Shown here: positions 16,231-25,733 of the stretch, in pieces | Layout: the number at the start of each line of letters is the position of its first letter | Numbering within the stretch: position 1 is the first letter of the stretch | Source of the DNA: Halobellus ruber | GTDB lineage: Archaea > Halobacteriota > Halobacteria > Halobacteriales > Haloferacaceae | NCBI RefSeq assembly: GCF_014212355.1 | Contig: NZ_JACKXD010000003.1 | Coordinates: 1 to 64,000 of the forward strand | Direction: 5' to 3' | Length of the DNA: 64,000 bases | Translations under genes and position numbers: made by a program | The notes under the pieces: generated by a model | The model's input: the letters and a program-made list of their open reading frames with translations, nothing else | Told to the model about the DNA's origin: nothing | The model's database searches: none

Positions 16231-16926
16231 ATGGGCGAGCTGCCCGATGAGTTCGATTGCACGATAACCAACTGGGAGTACATCTACGGGCTGTGCCGCG
16301 ACGTGAGCGACCAGGTGAAAGCCGTCGACTTCGAGCCGGACGTGGTGGTCGCACTCGCCCGGGGCGGGTGGTTCGCGGGCCGGTGTATCTGTGACTTCCT
16401 CGGGCTCGACGACCTCACGAGCCTGAAGATGGAACACTACGTCGGGACCGCCGAGAAGTCCGGCGAGCCGGAGATCCGGTACCCGATGCCGGAGGGCAGC
16501 GTCGCGGGGAAGGACGTGCTCGTCATCGACGACATCGCCGACACCGGCGGGTCGATCGAGCGCGCCTACGAGTACGTCACCGACCGCGACGCGGGAACGG
16601 TCCGGACCGCCACGCTCCAGCTTCTGGGGACCAGCGAGTTCGACCCCGACTTCGTCGGCGAGCGGCTGGAGCAGTGGACCTGGATTGTCTATCCCTGGAA
16701 CTTCATCGAGGACATGATCGACCTCACGTCGGGCGTGATGGCGAAGGCCGACGGGGAGGCCTTCGAGCGCTCGGAGATCCGCCGTCACCTCTCGGAGTTC
16801 CACGGCATCGACCGGATCGAGATGGAGATCGCCCAGCCCGACCGGATGGACGAGGTGCTCGAGGAGATGCACCGCCGCGACGTGATCGAGGCCGCCGGCG
16901 ACGACGCCTGGCGGCTGGCGGAGTAG
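16231..16926 (+). CDS. Purine-type phosphoribosyltransferase with C-terminal extension
   Basis: A 231-residue protein. Residues 1-165 are a type I phosphoribosyltransferase: VVVALARGGWFAGR (loop) and the PRPP motif DVLVIDDIADTGGS (around 92-105). The C-terminal ~65 residues (FERSEIRRHLSEFHGI...MHRRDVIEAAGDDAWRLAE) look like a small winged-helix module, an extra relative to the minimal enzyme. It may salvage hypoxanthine/guanine/xanthine, with the AEC transporter and MTA phosphorylase downstream on the same strand; alternatively it is a regulatory PRT. The substrate is not predictable. Confidence 0.8.
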   Translation: MGELPDEFDCTITNWEYIYGLCRDVSDQVKAVDFEPDVVVALARGGWFAGRCICDFLGLDDLTSLKMEHYVGTAEKSGEPEIRYPMPEGSVAGKDVLVIDDIADTGGSIERAYEYVTDRDAGTVRTATLQLLGTSEFDPDFVGERLEQWTWIVYPWNFIEDMIDLTSGVMAKADGEAFERSEIRRHLSEFHGIDRIEMEIAQPDRMDEVLEEMHRRDVIEAAGDDAWRLAE

Positions 16927-17003
16927 CCCGCCGCTCACACCCGGAACCGCACGACGCGGCCGTCGATCGAAGCGCTTGAGTACCGACTGCGAGAGGATCC
17001 CGT

Positions 17004-17960
17004 GTGGTCGCTCCGGTCTCCGTGTTCACGACCGCCATCCTCCCGATCGTCGCGGTCGGCGGCGTCGGCTACCTCCTGGGGTGGGCTCGCGACGTCGACA
17101 CCGACGCGCTCAACACGGTCGTCGTCTACGTCCTGGCGCCGGCGCTCGTCTTTCACAGCCTCGCGACCACGACGCTGGCGGGGTCGACGCTGGCGCGCAT
17201 CACCGTCGCCGTCGTGTTGTTTCACGTCGTGGCGATCCTCGTCGCCGAGGCCGCCGGCCGGGCGGTCGGGGCCTCCGAGACTGCGCTTTCGGCGCTCATC
17301 CTGGTCACCGCCTTCCCCAACACCGGCAACTACGGGATTCCGGTCTCGAACTTCGCGTTCGGGGAGACCGGGCGGGCGACGGCGGTGGTGGCGCTGTCGG
17401 TGCAGGCCGTCCTGATATACACCCTCGGCGTCTACATCGCCGGCCGCGGGAGCGCCGGCGGCGTCGCGGCCGGCGTCCGACGGGTGTTCGGCGTGCCGCT
17501 GGTGTACGCCGTCACCGCCGCCCTGGGGGTGCGGTGGCTGGGCCTCGTCCCGCCGGCGGACACCTCCGTGATGGCGACGCTCCGGCTGGTCGGCGACTCG
17601 GCGATCCCGGTGATGCTACTGCTCGTCGGGATCCAACTCGCCCGGACCGACGTGGGGTCGACGCTGTCGGCGGTCGGCGGCGCGGTCGCGTTGAAGACGC
17701 TCGTCGCACCGGTTCTGGGGGTTGGCGTCGCGCTCGCGGTCGGCTTTGCCGATCCGCTGGTCGCGCGGACGATCGTGCTCGAAACCGCGATGCCCTCGGC
17801 GGTCACCCCGATCATCCTCGTCGGGGAGTTCGCCGAGGGCGAGGTCGCCAGCGTTCCGGTCGCGGAGTTCGTCTCCACCGCCATTTTCGCGACGACGCTG
17901 GTGTCGGTGGTCACGCTGACGGCGGTGATCGCGGTCCTGCAGACCGGCGTCGTGGTGTGA
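17004..17960 (+). CDS. AEC family transporter
   Basis: A 318-residue membrane protein with about ten hydrophobic segments in two halves. It begins at GTG 17004 with an outward helix ILPIVAVGGVGYLLGW. The first half contains AFPNTGNYGIPVSNFAFG and the second AMPSAVTPIILVGEF, the paired broken-helix motifs of auxin efflux carrier/AEC proteins. Substrates in archaea are unknown (organic acids or similar). Between the phosphoribosyltransferase and mtnP; co-transcription is possible but mtnP has its own TATA-like box. Confidence 0.85.
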   Translation: MVAPVSVFTTAILPIVAVGGVGYLLGWARDVDTDALNTVVVYVLAPALVFHSLATTTLAGSTLARITVAVVLFHVVAILVAEAAGRAVGASETALSALILVTAFPNTGNYGIPVSNFAFGETGRATAVVALSVQAVLIYTLGVYIAGRGSAGGVAAGVRRVFGVPLVYAVTAALGVRWLGLVPPADTSVMATLRLVGDSAIPVMLLLVGIQLARTDVGSTLSAVGGAVALKTLVAPVLGVGVALAVGFADPLVARTIVLETAMPSAVTPIILVGEFAEGEVASVPVAEFVSTAIFATTLVSVVTLTAVIAVLQTGVVV

Positions 17961-17986
17961 TCGGTCGAGCGGGCGGGAGCCGCCAC

Positions 17987-17995
17987 GTTTTAGCG
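17987..17995 (+). promoter_or_regulatory. TATA-like box for mtnP
   Basis: GTTTTAGCG is centred about 27 nt before ATG 18018. Confidence 0.5.
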
Positions 17996-18017
17996 CCGCG
18001 GCGACGCCACGCCACGT

Positions 18018-18878
18018 ATGGCCATCGGATTCATCGGCGGCAGCGGGATCTACGACGCCCTGCCGCTCGAGAACACGCGCGAGGTCGACGTGGAGACGCC
18101 GTTCGGACGCCCCGCTGCGCCGCCGACGGTCGGGGAGTTCGGCGATACCGGCCGGGAGGTCGTCTTCGTGCCCCGCCACGGCGTCGACCACCAGCACTCG
18201 CCGACGACGCTGCCGTACCGCGCGAACATCTTCGCGCTGAAGGAACTCGGCGTCACGCACGTGCTGGCGTCGAACGCGGTCGGCAGCCTCCGGGAGGGGC
18301 TGCCCCCACAGACGCTGGTGCTCCCAGACCAGATCTACGACCGGACGAAACACCGCGATCTGACCTTCTTCGAGGAGGGGATCGTCGTCCACCAGCAGTT
18401 CGCGGAACCGTACTGCCCGGAGCTCAACGGGATCCTCGAAGACGCCGCCGAATCGGCCACCGACGCCGACGTGGTTCGGGGCGGCACATACGTCTGCATC
18501 GAGGGCCCGCAGTTCTCCACGCGCGCCGAAAGCGAGTTCTACCGCACGCAGGGCTGGGATGTCGTTGGGATGACCACGATCCCGGAGGCGAAGCTCGCAC
18601 GCGAGGCCGAGCTGGCGTACGCGACGATCGCGGGCGTCACCGACTACGACGTGTGGAACGACGACAGCCAGGTGAGCTTAGCGGAGGTCTTGGAGAACGC
18701 GGCGGCAAACGAGACCGCGATCAAGGAGACCGTCGAGGCCGCGATCGAGGCGATCCCGGAGGACCACGCCTGCGACTGTCACTCGGCGCTCGCGAACACG
18801 ATCAACACGCCCGACGACGCGATCCCGGAATCGACGACGGAGGAGTTAGAGCCGCTGATCGGGGACTACGTGGAGTAG
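18018..18878 (+). CDS. mtnP: S-methyl-5'-thioadenosine phosphorylase
   Basis: A 286-residue member of the MTAP/PNP family. It shows GFIGGSGIYDAL (phosphate loop), the FVPRHG...HSPTTLPYRANIFALKELGV block, GTYVCIEGPQFSTRAES and VVGMTTIPEAKLAREAELAYA (ribose/base binding), then TDYDVW, whose Asp binds the adenine of methylthioadenosine. It recycles the methylthioadenosine left by polyamine and SAM reactions. A CDC motif near the C-terminus is as in archaeal MTAPs. A general purine nucleoside phosphorylase is the alternative. Convergent with scpA. Confidence 0.9.
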   Translation: MAIGFIGGSGIYDALPLENTREVDVETPFGRPAAPPTVGEFGDTGREVVFVPRHGVDHQHSPTTLPYRANIFALKELGVTHVLASNAVGSLREGLPPQTLVLPDQIYDRTKHRDLTFFEEGIVVHQQFAEPYCPELNGILEDAAESATDADVVRGGTYVCIEGPQFSTRAESEFYRTQGWDVVGMTTIPEAKLAREAELAYATIAGVTDYDVWNDDSQVSLAEVLENAAANETAIKETVEAAIEAIPEDHACDCHSALANTINTPDDAIPESTTEELEPLIGDYVE

Positions 18879-19859
18879 TCAGTCGTCGTCCGCCGCGGGC
18901 GTGGCCACGTCGTCGGCTGCACCCCTCGGGGCGTCGCTCTCGGCTGCCACGTCCGCGTCGTCGTCGCCGCTGCTTGCGTCGGGATCGCGGATCCAGAGGT
19001 CGCCGAAGAGGTCGTCCTGCTGGAGCCGAACCGCGCCGCGGTGTGAGAGAAAGAGCAAGGCGAGATACGTCGTGACCGGCGTGGTTGCGACGTCTCTGAC
19101 CTCCGCGAACAGCACCTCCTCGCGGCCGTTGTCGTAGTGGACCTCGATCGCCTCCCGGACCGCCGCGATGGAGGATTCGATGTCCTCGGAGTGGGCGGTG
19201 TCGGTCACGTCGGCCGCGTTCGGTTCGGCGTCGTCGCGACCGGCGTCCGCGGACCGATAATCGAGCGTCTGTGTGCCGCGGCGGCCCCCACGCGGGGACT
19301 CGGAGGTGTCGTACTCGCGGTGGCGCTTCCACCACGACTCCCCTTCGGCCTCCCGGAGTTCCCGGACGAGTTCGTCGAGCGTCTCGGGGGAGCCGCGGGC
19401 CTGTTTCCGTTCGAGCCGCCGGTCCATCTCCGCCTCGAGGGCGTCGACGGGGTCGAAGCCGGCGGCGCCGTCGTCGGCGCGGTCCGCGATCGGGTCGCCG
19501 GGGCCTTCGAGGGCCGCCTCCCACGGCTCCGGCTCGGGCTCCTCGTCCTCTTCGGGTTCGAGCAGCGCGTCGCTCTTCATCCGGAGCAACACGGCGGCGT
19601 AGAACAGCGCCCGCCCCGACGTCCGGAGGTCGGTCTCCGCTAAGCGTTCGAGGAAGGCGTCGGTCGCTTCCACCAGGTCGACGTCCCAGGGGTCGATCTC
19701 GCCGTCCTCGGCGAGTTGGACTAGGACCTCGACGGGCTCGACTTCCTCGTCGTCCGCGCCGTCGGGCCCCGGGGGGTTCCCGCCCGGATCGCGGTCGGTT
19801 CTGACCCCGTTGGGGAAGGAGTCACCCGCCGCGGGCGGCGCGCCGGCGGAATCAGTCAT
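18879..19859 (-). CDS. scpA: Segregation and condensation protein A (kleisin)
   Basis: A 326-residue kleisin. The N-terminal ~35 residues are disordered. Residues ~40-110 hold VEVLVQLAEDGEIDPWDVDL and the SGRALFYAAVLLRMKSDALL block that binds the SMC neck. A long acidic, poorly conserved middle follows, and a C-terminal winged helix (EVLFAEVRDVATTPVTTYLALLFL, around 230-290) binds the SMC head. The gene overlaps the end of smc by 8 bp, so the two are translationally coupled. It closes the SMC ring in chromosome organisation. No scpB is seen in this window. Confidence 0.9.
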   Translation of the reverse strand: MTDSAGAPPAAGDSFPNGVRTDRDPGGNPPGPDGADDEEVEPVEVLVQLAEDGEIDPWDVDLVEATDAFLERLAETDLRTSGRALFYAAVLLRMKSDALLEPEEDEEPEPEPWEAALEGPGDPIADRADDGAAGFDPVDALEAEMDRRLERKQARGSPETLDELVRELREAEGESWWKRHREYDTSESPRGGRRGTQTLDYRSADAGRDDAEPNAADVTDTAHSEDIESSIAAVREAIEVHYDNGREEVLFAEVRDVATTPVTTYLALLFLSHRGAVRLQQDDLFGDLWIRDPDASSGDDDADVAAESDAPRGAADDVATPAADDD

Positions 19860-22800
19860 CCGCGGGCACCTCCGGGTCGCCCACCTGGATCCCGGTGACT
19901 GCGCTGACGTTGTCGCCCTGCATCGTCACGCCGATCGCGCGCTCGGAGCGTTCGAGCAGGGCGGATCGGTGCGACACCACCACGAACTGGGCGTCCGTCG
20001 AGAGGTCGTCCACCATCTCCCCCACCCGCTCGGCGTTGGCGGCGTCGAGGAACGCGTCGATCTCGTCGAGCGCGTAGAACGGGGCGGGGTTGTGCCGCTG
20101 GATCGCGAAAATGAACGCCAGGGCGGTCAGCGACTTCTCCCCGCCGGACATCGCCGCAAGCCGCTGGATCGGCTTGTCGCCGGGCTGGGCCTTCATCGTC
20201 AGCCCGCCCTCGAAGGGGTCCTCGGGGTCCTCGAGGTGGAGTTCGCCGGTCCCGTCGGAGAGCCGCTCGAAGATGTCGGTGAAGTTCTCGTTGATCGCGT
20301 GGAAGGCGGTCATAAACGTCTCCTTCTTTTGAGCCTCGAAGCGGTCGATCCGCTCCTCGATGGCCTCCCGCTCGTCGACCAACACGTCGCGGCGCTCCCG
20401 GAGGTCCTCCAACTCCGAGTGGACCTCGTCGTACTCGTCGATCGCGAGCATGTTCACCGGTTCCAGCGCCTCCATCTCCGCGGTGAGTCGATCGATCTCC
20501 GAGTTGACCTCCTCGTGGCCCGGGATCGCTTCGGGGTCGTAGTCGCCGACCTCGGCTTCGAGTTCGTCGATCTCCCACGACAGCCGCTCTTCGGTCTCCC
20601 GGAGGGATTCGAGCTTCGACTCGATCCGGTCGACCGCGTCGCGCTGCTCGTCGCGCTCGGTCTTGGCCGCCCGGAGCGTGGCCTGGAGGTCCTCGCGGTC
20701 GGCCTTCAGTTCGGCGAGTTCGGCTTCGAGCTCCGCGACGGCCTCGCGTTTCGATTCCAGTTCGGCCTCCCGGTCCTCGATCTCGGCTTCCGTCTCCCTG
20801 ATGGCGTCGCGGGCGTCGGCCTTCGTCTCCTGGGCGTCCTCGATCCGCCCGTGGAGGTCCTCGATGGCCTCCTCGGCGTACTGCTGTTCGAGTTCGAGCT
20901 CGTTGAGCCGGGCGTCGAGGTCGTCCATCCGCGACTCCCGTTCCTCGATCTCGTCGCGGATCTCGTCGGCCTCGGCGGTCAACTCCGGGATCTTCGAGTC
21001 GGCGAGTTCGCCCTCGAGGTCGTCGATCTCCCCTTCGACTTGCCGGATTTCCGCCTCCAGTTCCTCGATCTCGTCGTCGAGGTCCTGCATCTCCCGGTCG
21101 ACCTCGGCGCGGGCCTCGCGGAGCTCCTCGATCTCGGCTTCCTTCCGCTCGATTTCGGCCTCGGCGGCCTCGACGTCGGCCTCGGCGTCGTCGATCTCGG
21201 ACTCGATCGACCGGACGCGGTCCTTTGCGTCTGCGGCGCGGCCCCGGGCGTCCTCGATGTCCTCGTCGAGTTCGCGGATCTCCGCCTGGAGGTCCCGACG
21301 GCGGTCCTCCAACTCCTCGATCTCCTCGGCCAACCGCTCCAGCCGGCCGCCGCCGGACTTCGAGAAGGAGTACCGCGACCCGCCGCCGGAGCCGCCGGTC
21401 ATAGCGCCGGAACGCTCGACGAGGTCGCCGTCCAGCGTCACCATCCGGAACTCGCCCATCAGGTCGCGGGCGGTCGACATGTCCTCGACGACGACCGTCG
21501 AGCCCAGGACGTACGAGAAGACCGACTCGTACTCGGGGTCGTAGTCGACGAGGTTCCGCGCGAAGTCGACGACGCCCGGGTGGTTCGGGAGCGACGGGAG
21601 CCCGCGGTCCTCCATCTCGGTGATCGGGAGGAACGTCGCCCGGCCGGCGTTGCGGGATTTGAGGTACTCGATGCAGTCGGAGCCGACGCCGTCGTCGTCG
21701 ACCACGACGTGGGCGAGCCGGCCGCCGGCGGCGGTCTCACACGCCGTGGCGTGTTCGCCCTCGACGGCCCCCAACTGGCCGACCGTACCGTGGACGCCCG
21801 ACCGCCCGGCGTTCAGGATCGTGGTGACCGACCGCGGCCAGGAGGTGTCGCCGTCGTCGCTGGCGCGTGCTTCCAGGGTGGCGTACTCGGATTGCTTCGA
21901 TTGGATCTTCTCGAGGACCTCGTCGAGTTCGGACTTCAGCTCCGACTTCTCGTCCTGGAGGTCGTCGACGATCCCCTCGATCTTCTCGCGGTTCTTCTCG
22001 GCTTTGTCGAGTTCGGAGTGCAGATCCGAGACCTCGGCCTTCAGGTCGGGGAGGGTCTCTCTGAGCTCCGCGATCCGGTCTTCGGCCTCGGAGATCTCCG
22101 TTGCCCGGCGCCGGGTGTCGTCGAGCAGCCGATCCTTCTCGCGCTGGCGGTCGTTCCGGTCGGTTTTCAGCTCCTCCAGCCGCTCCTTCCTCTCGGCGAG
22201 GTCGGCCTTCAGTTCGTCGTACTCGGTGTCGACGTCGTCGATCTCGGCTTGGATCTCGGCGAGGTCGGTCTCCAGGGAGCTGATGTCGGACTTCACCGAC
22301 GCCTTCTCCACCTTTACCTCCCGGATCTCCCCGTCTAAGTCGTCGATCTTCTCCTGTTTCCGATCCAGCTGGACGAACGCCTCCCGCCGTTCGCTTTCGG
22401 CGTCGTCGATCCGGTCTTCTGCGGCCTCGATCGCGTTCCCCAGCCGGTCGATCTCGCCTTTGATCTCCTCGATTTCCGCCTTGATCTGTAGTTGTTCGTC
22501 CTCGCCCTTCCGCTCGATCTGCTTCCGGAGGCCGTCGAGTTCCTCGTCCAGCCGGGTGACGCGACCCTGCCGGCGGTCGAGTTCCGCACGCTCGGCGTCG
22601 AGGTCGGACTCCACGTCGTCGATCTCGGCTTCGGTTTCGGCGAGATCCTCGCGTTTGTCTTCGAGTTCGGCGGCCTTCCGGTAGCCCTCGTACTCCTCGC
22701 GCTCCTCTTTGAGCGACTGGTACTCGAGGGCGGTCTCCCGTTCGTCCTCCAGTTGTTCGAGGCGGGTCTCCTTCTCCTCGATCCGGAGGTCGGCCTCGCC

Positions 22801-23439
22801 GATCCGGTCCTCGACGGCGTCGAGCTCCTCGAAGGCGTCCTCCTTCTTGGCGTCGAACTCCGCGACGCCGGCGATCTCGTCGACGATGCCCCGCCGCTCG
22901 TGGGCGGTCATATTGATGATCTCGGTCACGTCGCCTTGCATCACGACGTTGTACCCCTCCGGGGTGATTCCGGCCTGCGCTAAGAGGTCCTGGATGTCCG
23001 AGAGGTTGCACGCCCGCCCGTTGAGGTAGTAGTAGGAGTAGTAGTTCTCCTCGGTCTCCTTGACCCGGCGTTTGACCGTGATCTCGGAGACGCCGCCGAC
23101 GTCCTCGCTGCCGGCGGCGTTGACCACCTGCGAGCGATCGAGCGTCCCGTCGCTGTTGTCGAGGACGACCGTGACGGCGGCCTCCCGGGGGCCGGCGGTC
23201 TCGCCTCCGTCATCGCCGCTGCCGTCGGCGTGGCCGGGGTTGTAGATCAGGTCCGTCAGTTTCTCCGCGCGGATGCCGCGCGTCCGGGCCAGCCCCAGCG
23301 CGAACAGCACCCCGTCGATGATGTTCGACTTCCCGGAGCCGTTCGGCCCGGTCACGACCGTGAAGTCCTCGTAGAAGGGGATCCGCGTGGTCCGCCCGAA
23401 GCTCTTGAAGCTGTCGAGGACGAGCTCTTTGATGTGCAT
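19852..23439 (-). CDS. smc: Chromosome segregation ATPase SMC
   Basis: A 1195-residue full-length SMC. The Walker A motif GPNGSGKSNIIDG is at about residues 32-44, with two long antiparallel coiled coils (roughly 170-500 and 680-1010). A central hinge (~515-670) contains VGQLGAVEGEHATACETAAG and glycine-rich turns. The C-terminal head has the signature MSGGEKSLTALAFIFAIQ and the Walker B FYALDEIDAFLD. The Q-loop and VVMQGDVTEIINM are present. It organises chromosomal DNA with the kleisin encoded immediately downstream. Length and domain order are normal. Confidence 0.97.
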   Translation of the reverse strand: MHIKELVLDSFKSFGRTTRIPFYEDFTVVTGPNGSGKSNIIDGVLFALGLARTRGIRAEKLTDLIYNPGHADGSGDDGGETAGPREAAVTVVLDNSDGTLDRSQVVNAAGSEDVGGVSEITVKRRVKETEENYYSYYYLNGRACNLSDIQDLLAQAGITPEGYNVVMQGDVTEIINMTAHERRGIVDEIAGVAEFDAKKEDAFEELDAVEDRIGEADLRIEEKETRLEQLEDERETALEYQSLKEEREEYEGYRKAAELEDKREDLAETEAEIDDVESDLDAERAELDRRQGRVTRLDEELDGLRKQIERKGEDEQLQIKAEIEEIKGEIDRLGNAIEAAEDRIDDAESERREAFVQLDRKQEKIDDLDGEIREVKVEKASVKSDISSLETDLAEIQAEIDDVDTEYDELKADLAERKERLEELKTDRNDRQREKDRLLDDTRRRATEISEAEDRIAELRETLPDLKAEVSDLHSELDKAEKNREKIEGIVDDLQDEKSELKSELDEVLEKIQSKQSEYATLEARASDDGDTSWPRSVTTILNAGRSGVHGTVGQLGAVEGEHATACETAAGGRLAHVVVDDDGVGSDCIEYLKSRNAGRATFLPITEMEDRGLPSLPNHPGVVDFARNLVDYDPEYESVFSYVLGSTVVVEDMSTARDLMGEFRMVTLDGDLVERSGAMTGGSGGGSRYSFSKSGGGRLERLAEEIEELEDRRRDLQAEIRELDEDIEDARGRAADAKDRVRSIESEIDDAEADVEAAEAEIERKEAEIEELREARAEVDREMQDLDDEIEELEAEIRQVEGEIDDLEGELADSKIPELTAEADEIRDEIEERESRMDDLDARLNELELEQQYAEEAIEDLHGRIEDAQETKADARDAIRETEAEIEDREAELESKREAVAELEAELAELKADREDLQATLRAAKTERDEQRDAVDRIESKLESLRETEERLSWEIDELEAEVGDYDPEAIPGHEEVNSEIDRLTAEMEALEPVNMLAIDEYDEVHSELEDLRERRDVLVDEREAIEERIDRFEAQKKETFMTAFHAINENFTDIFERLSDGTGELHLEDPEDPFEGGLTMKAQPGDKPIQRLAAMSGGEKSLTALAFIFAIQRHNPAPFYALDEIDAFLDAANAERVGEMVDDLSTDAQFVVVSHRSALLERSERAIGVTMQGDNVSAVTGIQVGDPEVPADD

Positions 23440-23468
23440 GGGTTGCTCGTGTCGGGCGGTGAGCCCGG

Positions 23469-23906
23469 TTATGCGACGATGATGTCGTCGTCTTCGGTCG
23501 CCGCGTCGTCGTCATCGTCGGCCCCGTCGGACTTAGTCCCGTCGCCACCCGTCGCTGCCGCGTCGGACGTCGTCTCGTCGGGGATCGGGTCGTCGCTGTC
23601 GGCGTCGATGAAGTCGACGTCCTCGGTGCCCGTGTCGGAGGTCTGGCTACGCGAGGCCGTCTGTGCCTGCGACTCGGTGAGTGGGTCGGTCCCGCCGCCG
23701 GGGGCCGTCTCGGACGCCGCCCGGGCGTCGTCCTCGGGGTCGGGCTCGTAGCCGACCGCCCGGCTCCCGGTGGTGAGGTCCACGTCGACGGCCTCCTCGA
23801 GGAGCCGGACCCGCTCTTTGGTCTCGACCAGTTCCTCGGTCAGGCCGTCGACGGTGGCCTGTAGCTTCGCGACCTGCGACTCGAGTTCGTCCACGCGATT
23901 GGTCAT
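23469..23906 (-). CDS. Coiled-coil protein with acidic tail (DUF7518-like)
   Basis: A 145-residue protein. I take ATG 23906 (MTNRVDELESQVAKLQ) rather than a codon 15 residues upstream, as it begins the heptad pattern. Residues 1-45 form one short parallel coiled coil (leucine/valine every seven). The rest is a disordered Asp/Ser/Thr/Glu tail. The gene precedes smc by 29 bp and is likely co-transcribed, as often in haloarchaea; it may act with the SMC complex, but this is only a neighbourhood argument. Confidence 0.7.
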   Translation of the reverse strand: MTNRVDELESQVAKLQATVDGLTEELVETKERVRLLEEAVDVDLTTGSRAVGYEPDPEDDARAASETAPGGGTDPLTESQAQTASRSQTSDTGTEDVDFIDADSDDPIPDETTSDAAATGGDGTKSDGADDDDDAATEDDDIIVA

Positions 23907-24090
23907 ACGCCATATGGGTTGGCGCCGGCCACATAAACGTACGTCAGACACCTCGTCGGGAACTGATAGGTTGCCGGAGGGAAGTAAGCGGAGGTTACTC
24001 GATAGTTCACCGGCGGTGCGCCCGCCTTCTCGCGCCTCGCGTCCGACTGTCCGGTCACGCCTCGGAGCGGGCCGGGCGAAGTCCCGTTAG

Positions 24091-24100
24091 GCTTTAGCCG
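24091..24100 (+). promoter_or_regulatory. TATA-like box for gatB
   Basis: GCTTTAGCC is about 28 nt before ATG 24123, with no Shine-Dalgarno between: leaderless pattern. Confidence 0.5.
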
Positions 24101-24122
24101 CGGTGCGCCGAATCGGGGCGTA

Positions 24123-25613
24123 ATGACCGTGAAGGCGCTCTCGGAGGGGGATCTCGAAGCCGTCATCGGCCTCGAGGTCCACGTCCAACTCGAGACGGAC
24201 ACGAAGATCTTCTGTGGGTGTTCGACCGAGCCGGCCGACGACGAGGAGCCCAACAGCCGGACCTGCCCGACCTGCCTCGGCCTGCCGGGCGCGCTCCCGG
24301 TCGTCAACGAGGGGGCCGTCGAGGCCGCCGTGAAGGTGGGGAAGGCGCTCGACGCCGACATCGCCGCCGAAACCCGGTTCCACCGGAAGAACTACTACTA
24401 CCCCGACCTGCCGAAGAACTTCCAGATCACCCAGTACGACGCCCCGATCTGCGCCGCGGGCAGCCTGGAGGTCGCAGTCGAGGGCCGACGCCGCGAGATC
24501 GGAATCCAGCGCGCCCACTTGGAGGAGGATCCCGGGAGCATCCAGCACAAGGGCGGCAGCATCGACACCGCCGAGTACACGCTCGTCGATTACAACCGCG
24601 CGGGGACCCCGCTTTTGGAGATCGTGACCGACCCCGACTTCCGGCGGCCGAAGGAGACCCGCGCGTTCCTCGCGAAACTGGAGGAGGTCCTCGAATACCT
24701 GGGGGTCTTCGACGCCGACCGCGACGGGTCGCTCCGGATCGACGCCAACATCTCGCTCGTGCCCGAGGACGACGTCGGCGAGGGCGGCGAGATCAGCACC
24801 GACACGTTGGAGTCGGCGAACCGGACGGAGGTGAAGAACATCTCCAGCCACAAGGGCGCAGAGCAGGCCCTGGCCTACGAGGTGACGAGACAGAAGAACG
24901 CGGTCCAGCGCGGCCGGGCGGTCGAACAGGAGACCCGCCACTGGGACGAATCCCGTGGCATCACCGTCTCGATGCGGTCGAAGGAAGAAGAGAAGGACTA
25001 CCGGTACTTCCGGGAAGCCGACCTCCCGCCGCTGTCGGTCCAGGGATGGCGCGAACGGATCGACATCCCCGAACTCCCCGACGCCCGCCGGGAGCGGTTC
25101 CGCGAGGAGTACGGCCTCGACGCCGAGTCGGCGTCGAAGCTCACCTCCACGAAGGCGGTCGCGGACTTCTACGAGGACGTCGCCGCGCGGTTCGACCCCG
25201 ACCTGGCGGCGACGTGGGTGGCCGACAACCTGCTCGGGGAGCTCAACTACCGGGATATGGCGATCACGGACGTCGACCACCGGCTGGAGGAGTTCGCCCG
25301 CCTCGTCGAACTGGTCGACGCCGGCGAGATCACGACCAAGAACGCCGAGGAGATCGTGTTGCGGCGGATGCTCGACGAGGGAACGGATCCCGACACCGTG
25401 ATCGAGGCCGAGGGGCTCGGCACCGCCGACGAGGGCGAAGTCGAAGTCGCGGTCGGGGAGGCCATCGAGGAGAACCCCGGCGCGGTCGAGGACTACCACG
25501 CCGGCGAGGGCGGCGCGATCAACTTCCTCGTGGGGCAGGTGATGCAGAAGACCGGGGGCAGCGCCGACCCCGGCGACGTCAACGCGCTCCTCCGGGAACG
25601 ACTCGAGGAGTAG
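24123..25613 (+). CDS. gatB: Aspartyl/glutamyl-tRNA amidotransferase subunit B
   Basis: A 496-residue GatB. The N-terminal kinase-like domain holds VIGLEVHVQLETDTKIFC, CPTCLGLPGALPVVN (zinc-binding Cys), RKNYYYPDLPKNFQITQY and GIQRAHLEEDPG. The C-terminal YqeY-like tail domain (about 400-496) binds the tRNA elbow (AINFLVGQVMQKTGG). With GatA and GatC it converts Asp-tRNA(Asn) and/or Glu-tRNA to the amide form. gatA and gatC are elsewhere. Full length; start is well supported by the promoter. Confidence 0.96.
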   Translation: MTVKALSEGDLEAVIGLEVHVQLETDTKIFCGCSTEPADDEEPNSRTCPTCLGLPGALPVVNEGAVEAAVKVGKALDADIAAETRFHRKNYYYPDLPKNFQITQYDAPICAAGSLEVAVEGRRREIGIQRAHLEEDPGSIQHKGGSIDTAEYTLVDYNRAGTPLLEIVTDPDFRRPKETRAFLAKLEEVLEYLGVFDADRDGSLRIDANISLVPEDDVGEGGEISTDTLESANRTEVKNISSHKGAEQALAYEVTRQKNAVQRGRAVEQETRHWDESRGITVSMRSKEEEKDYRYFREADLPPLSVQGWRERIDIPELPDARRERFREEYGLDAESASKLTSTKAVADFYEDVAARFDPDLAATWVADNLLGELNYRDMAITDVDHRLEEFARLVELVDAGEITTKNAEEIVLRRMLDEGTDPDTVIEAEGLGTADEGEVEVAVGEAIEENPGAVEDYHAGEGGAINFLVGQVMQKTGGSADPGDVNALLRERLEE

Positions 25614-25701
25614 GCGGTCGCTCGCGGCGGCGTCCGCAGTTCTGCCGCACCTCGCGCGCACGGCCGCGCTGCCGACTCTGTTGCCGATCCAGCCGCGAAA
25701 G

Positions 25702-25710
25702 GTTTAGGCC
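25702..25710 (+). promoter_or_regulatory. TATA-like box for topA
   Basis: GGTTTAGGC is about 28 nt before ATG 25734. Confidence 0.45.
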
Positions 25711-25733
25711 ACCCCCTCGCTTACCGCCGCCCA

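Noticed and set aside
16976-19075. Long Arg/Gly-rich frame across the transporter and MTA phosphorylase
   Set aside because: Basic, low-complexity and overlapping two clear real genes in another frame; unlike acidic haloarchaeal proteins.
19810-22338. Long open frame antisense to smc (Leu/Val/Asp-rich)
   Set aside because: It is the shadow of the high-GC coiled-coil smc gene; composition is low-complexity and no domain or promoter fits.
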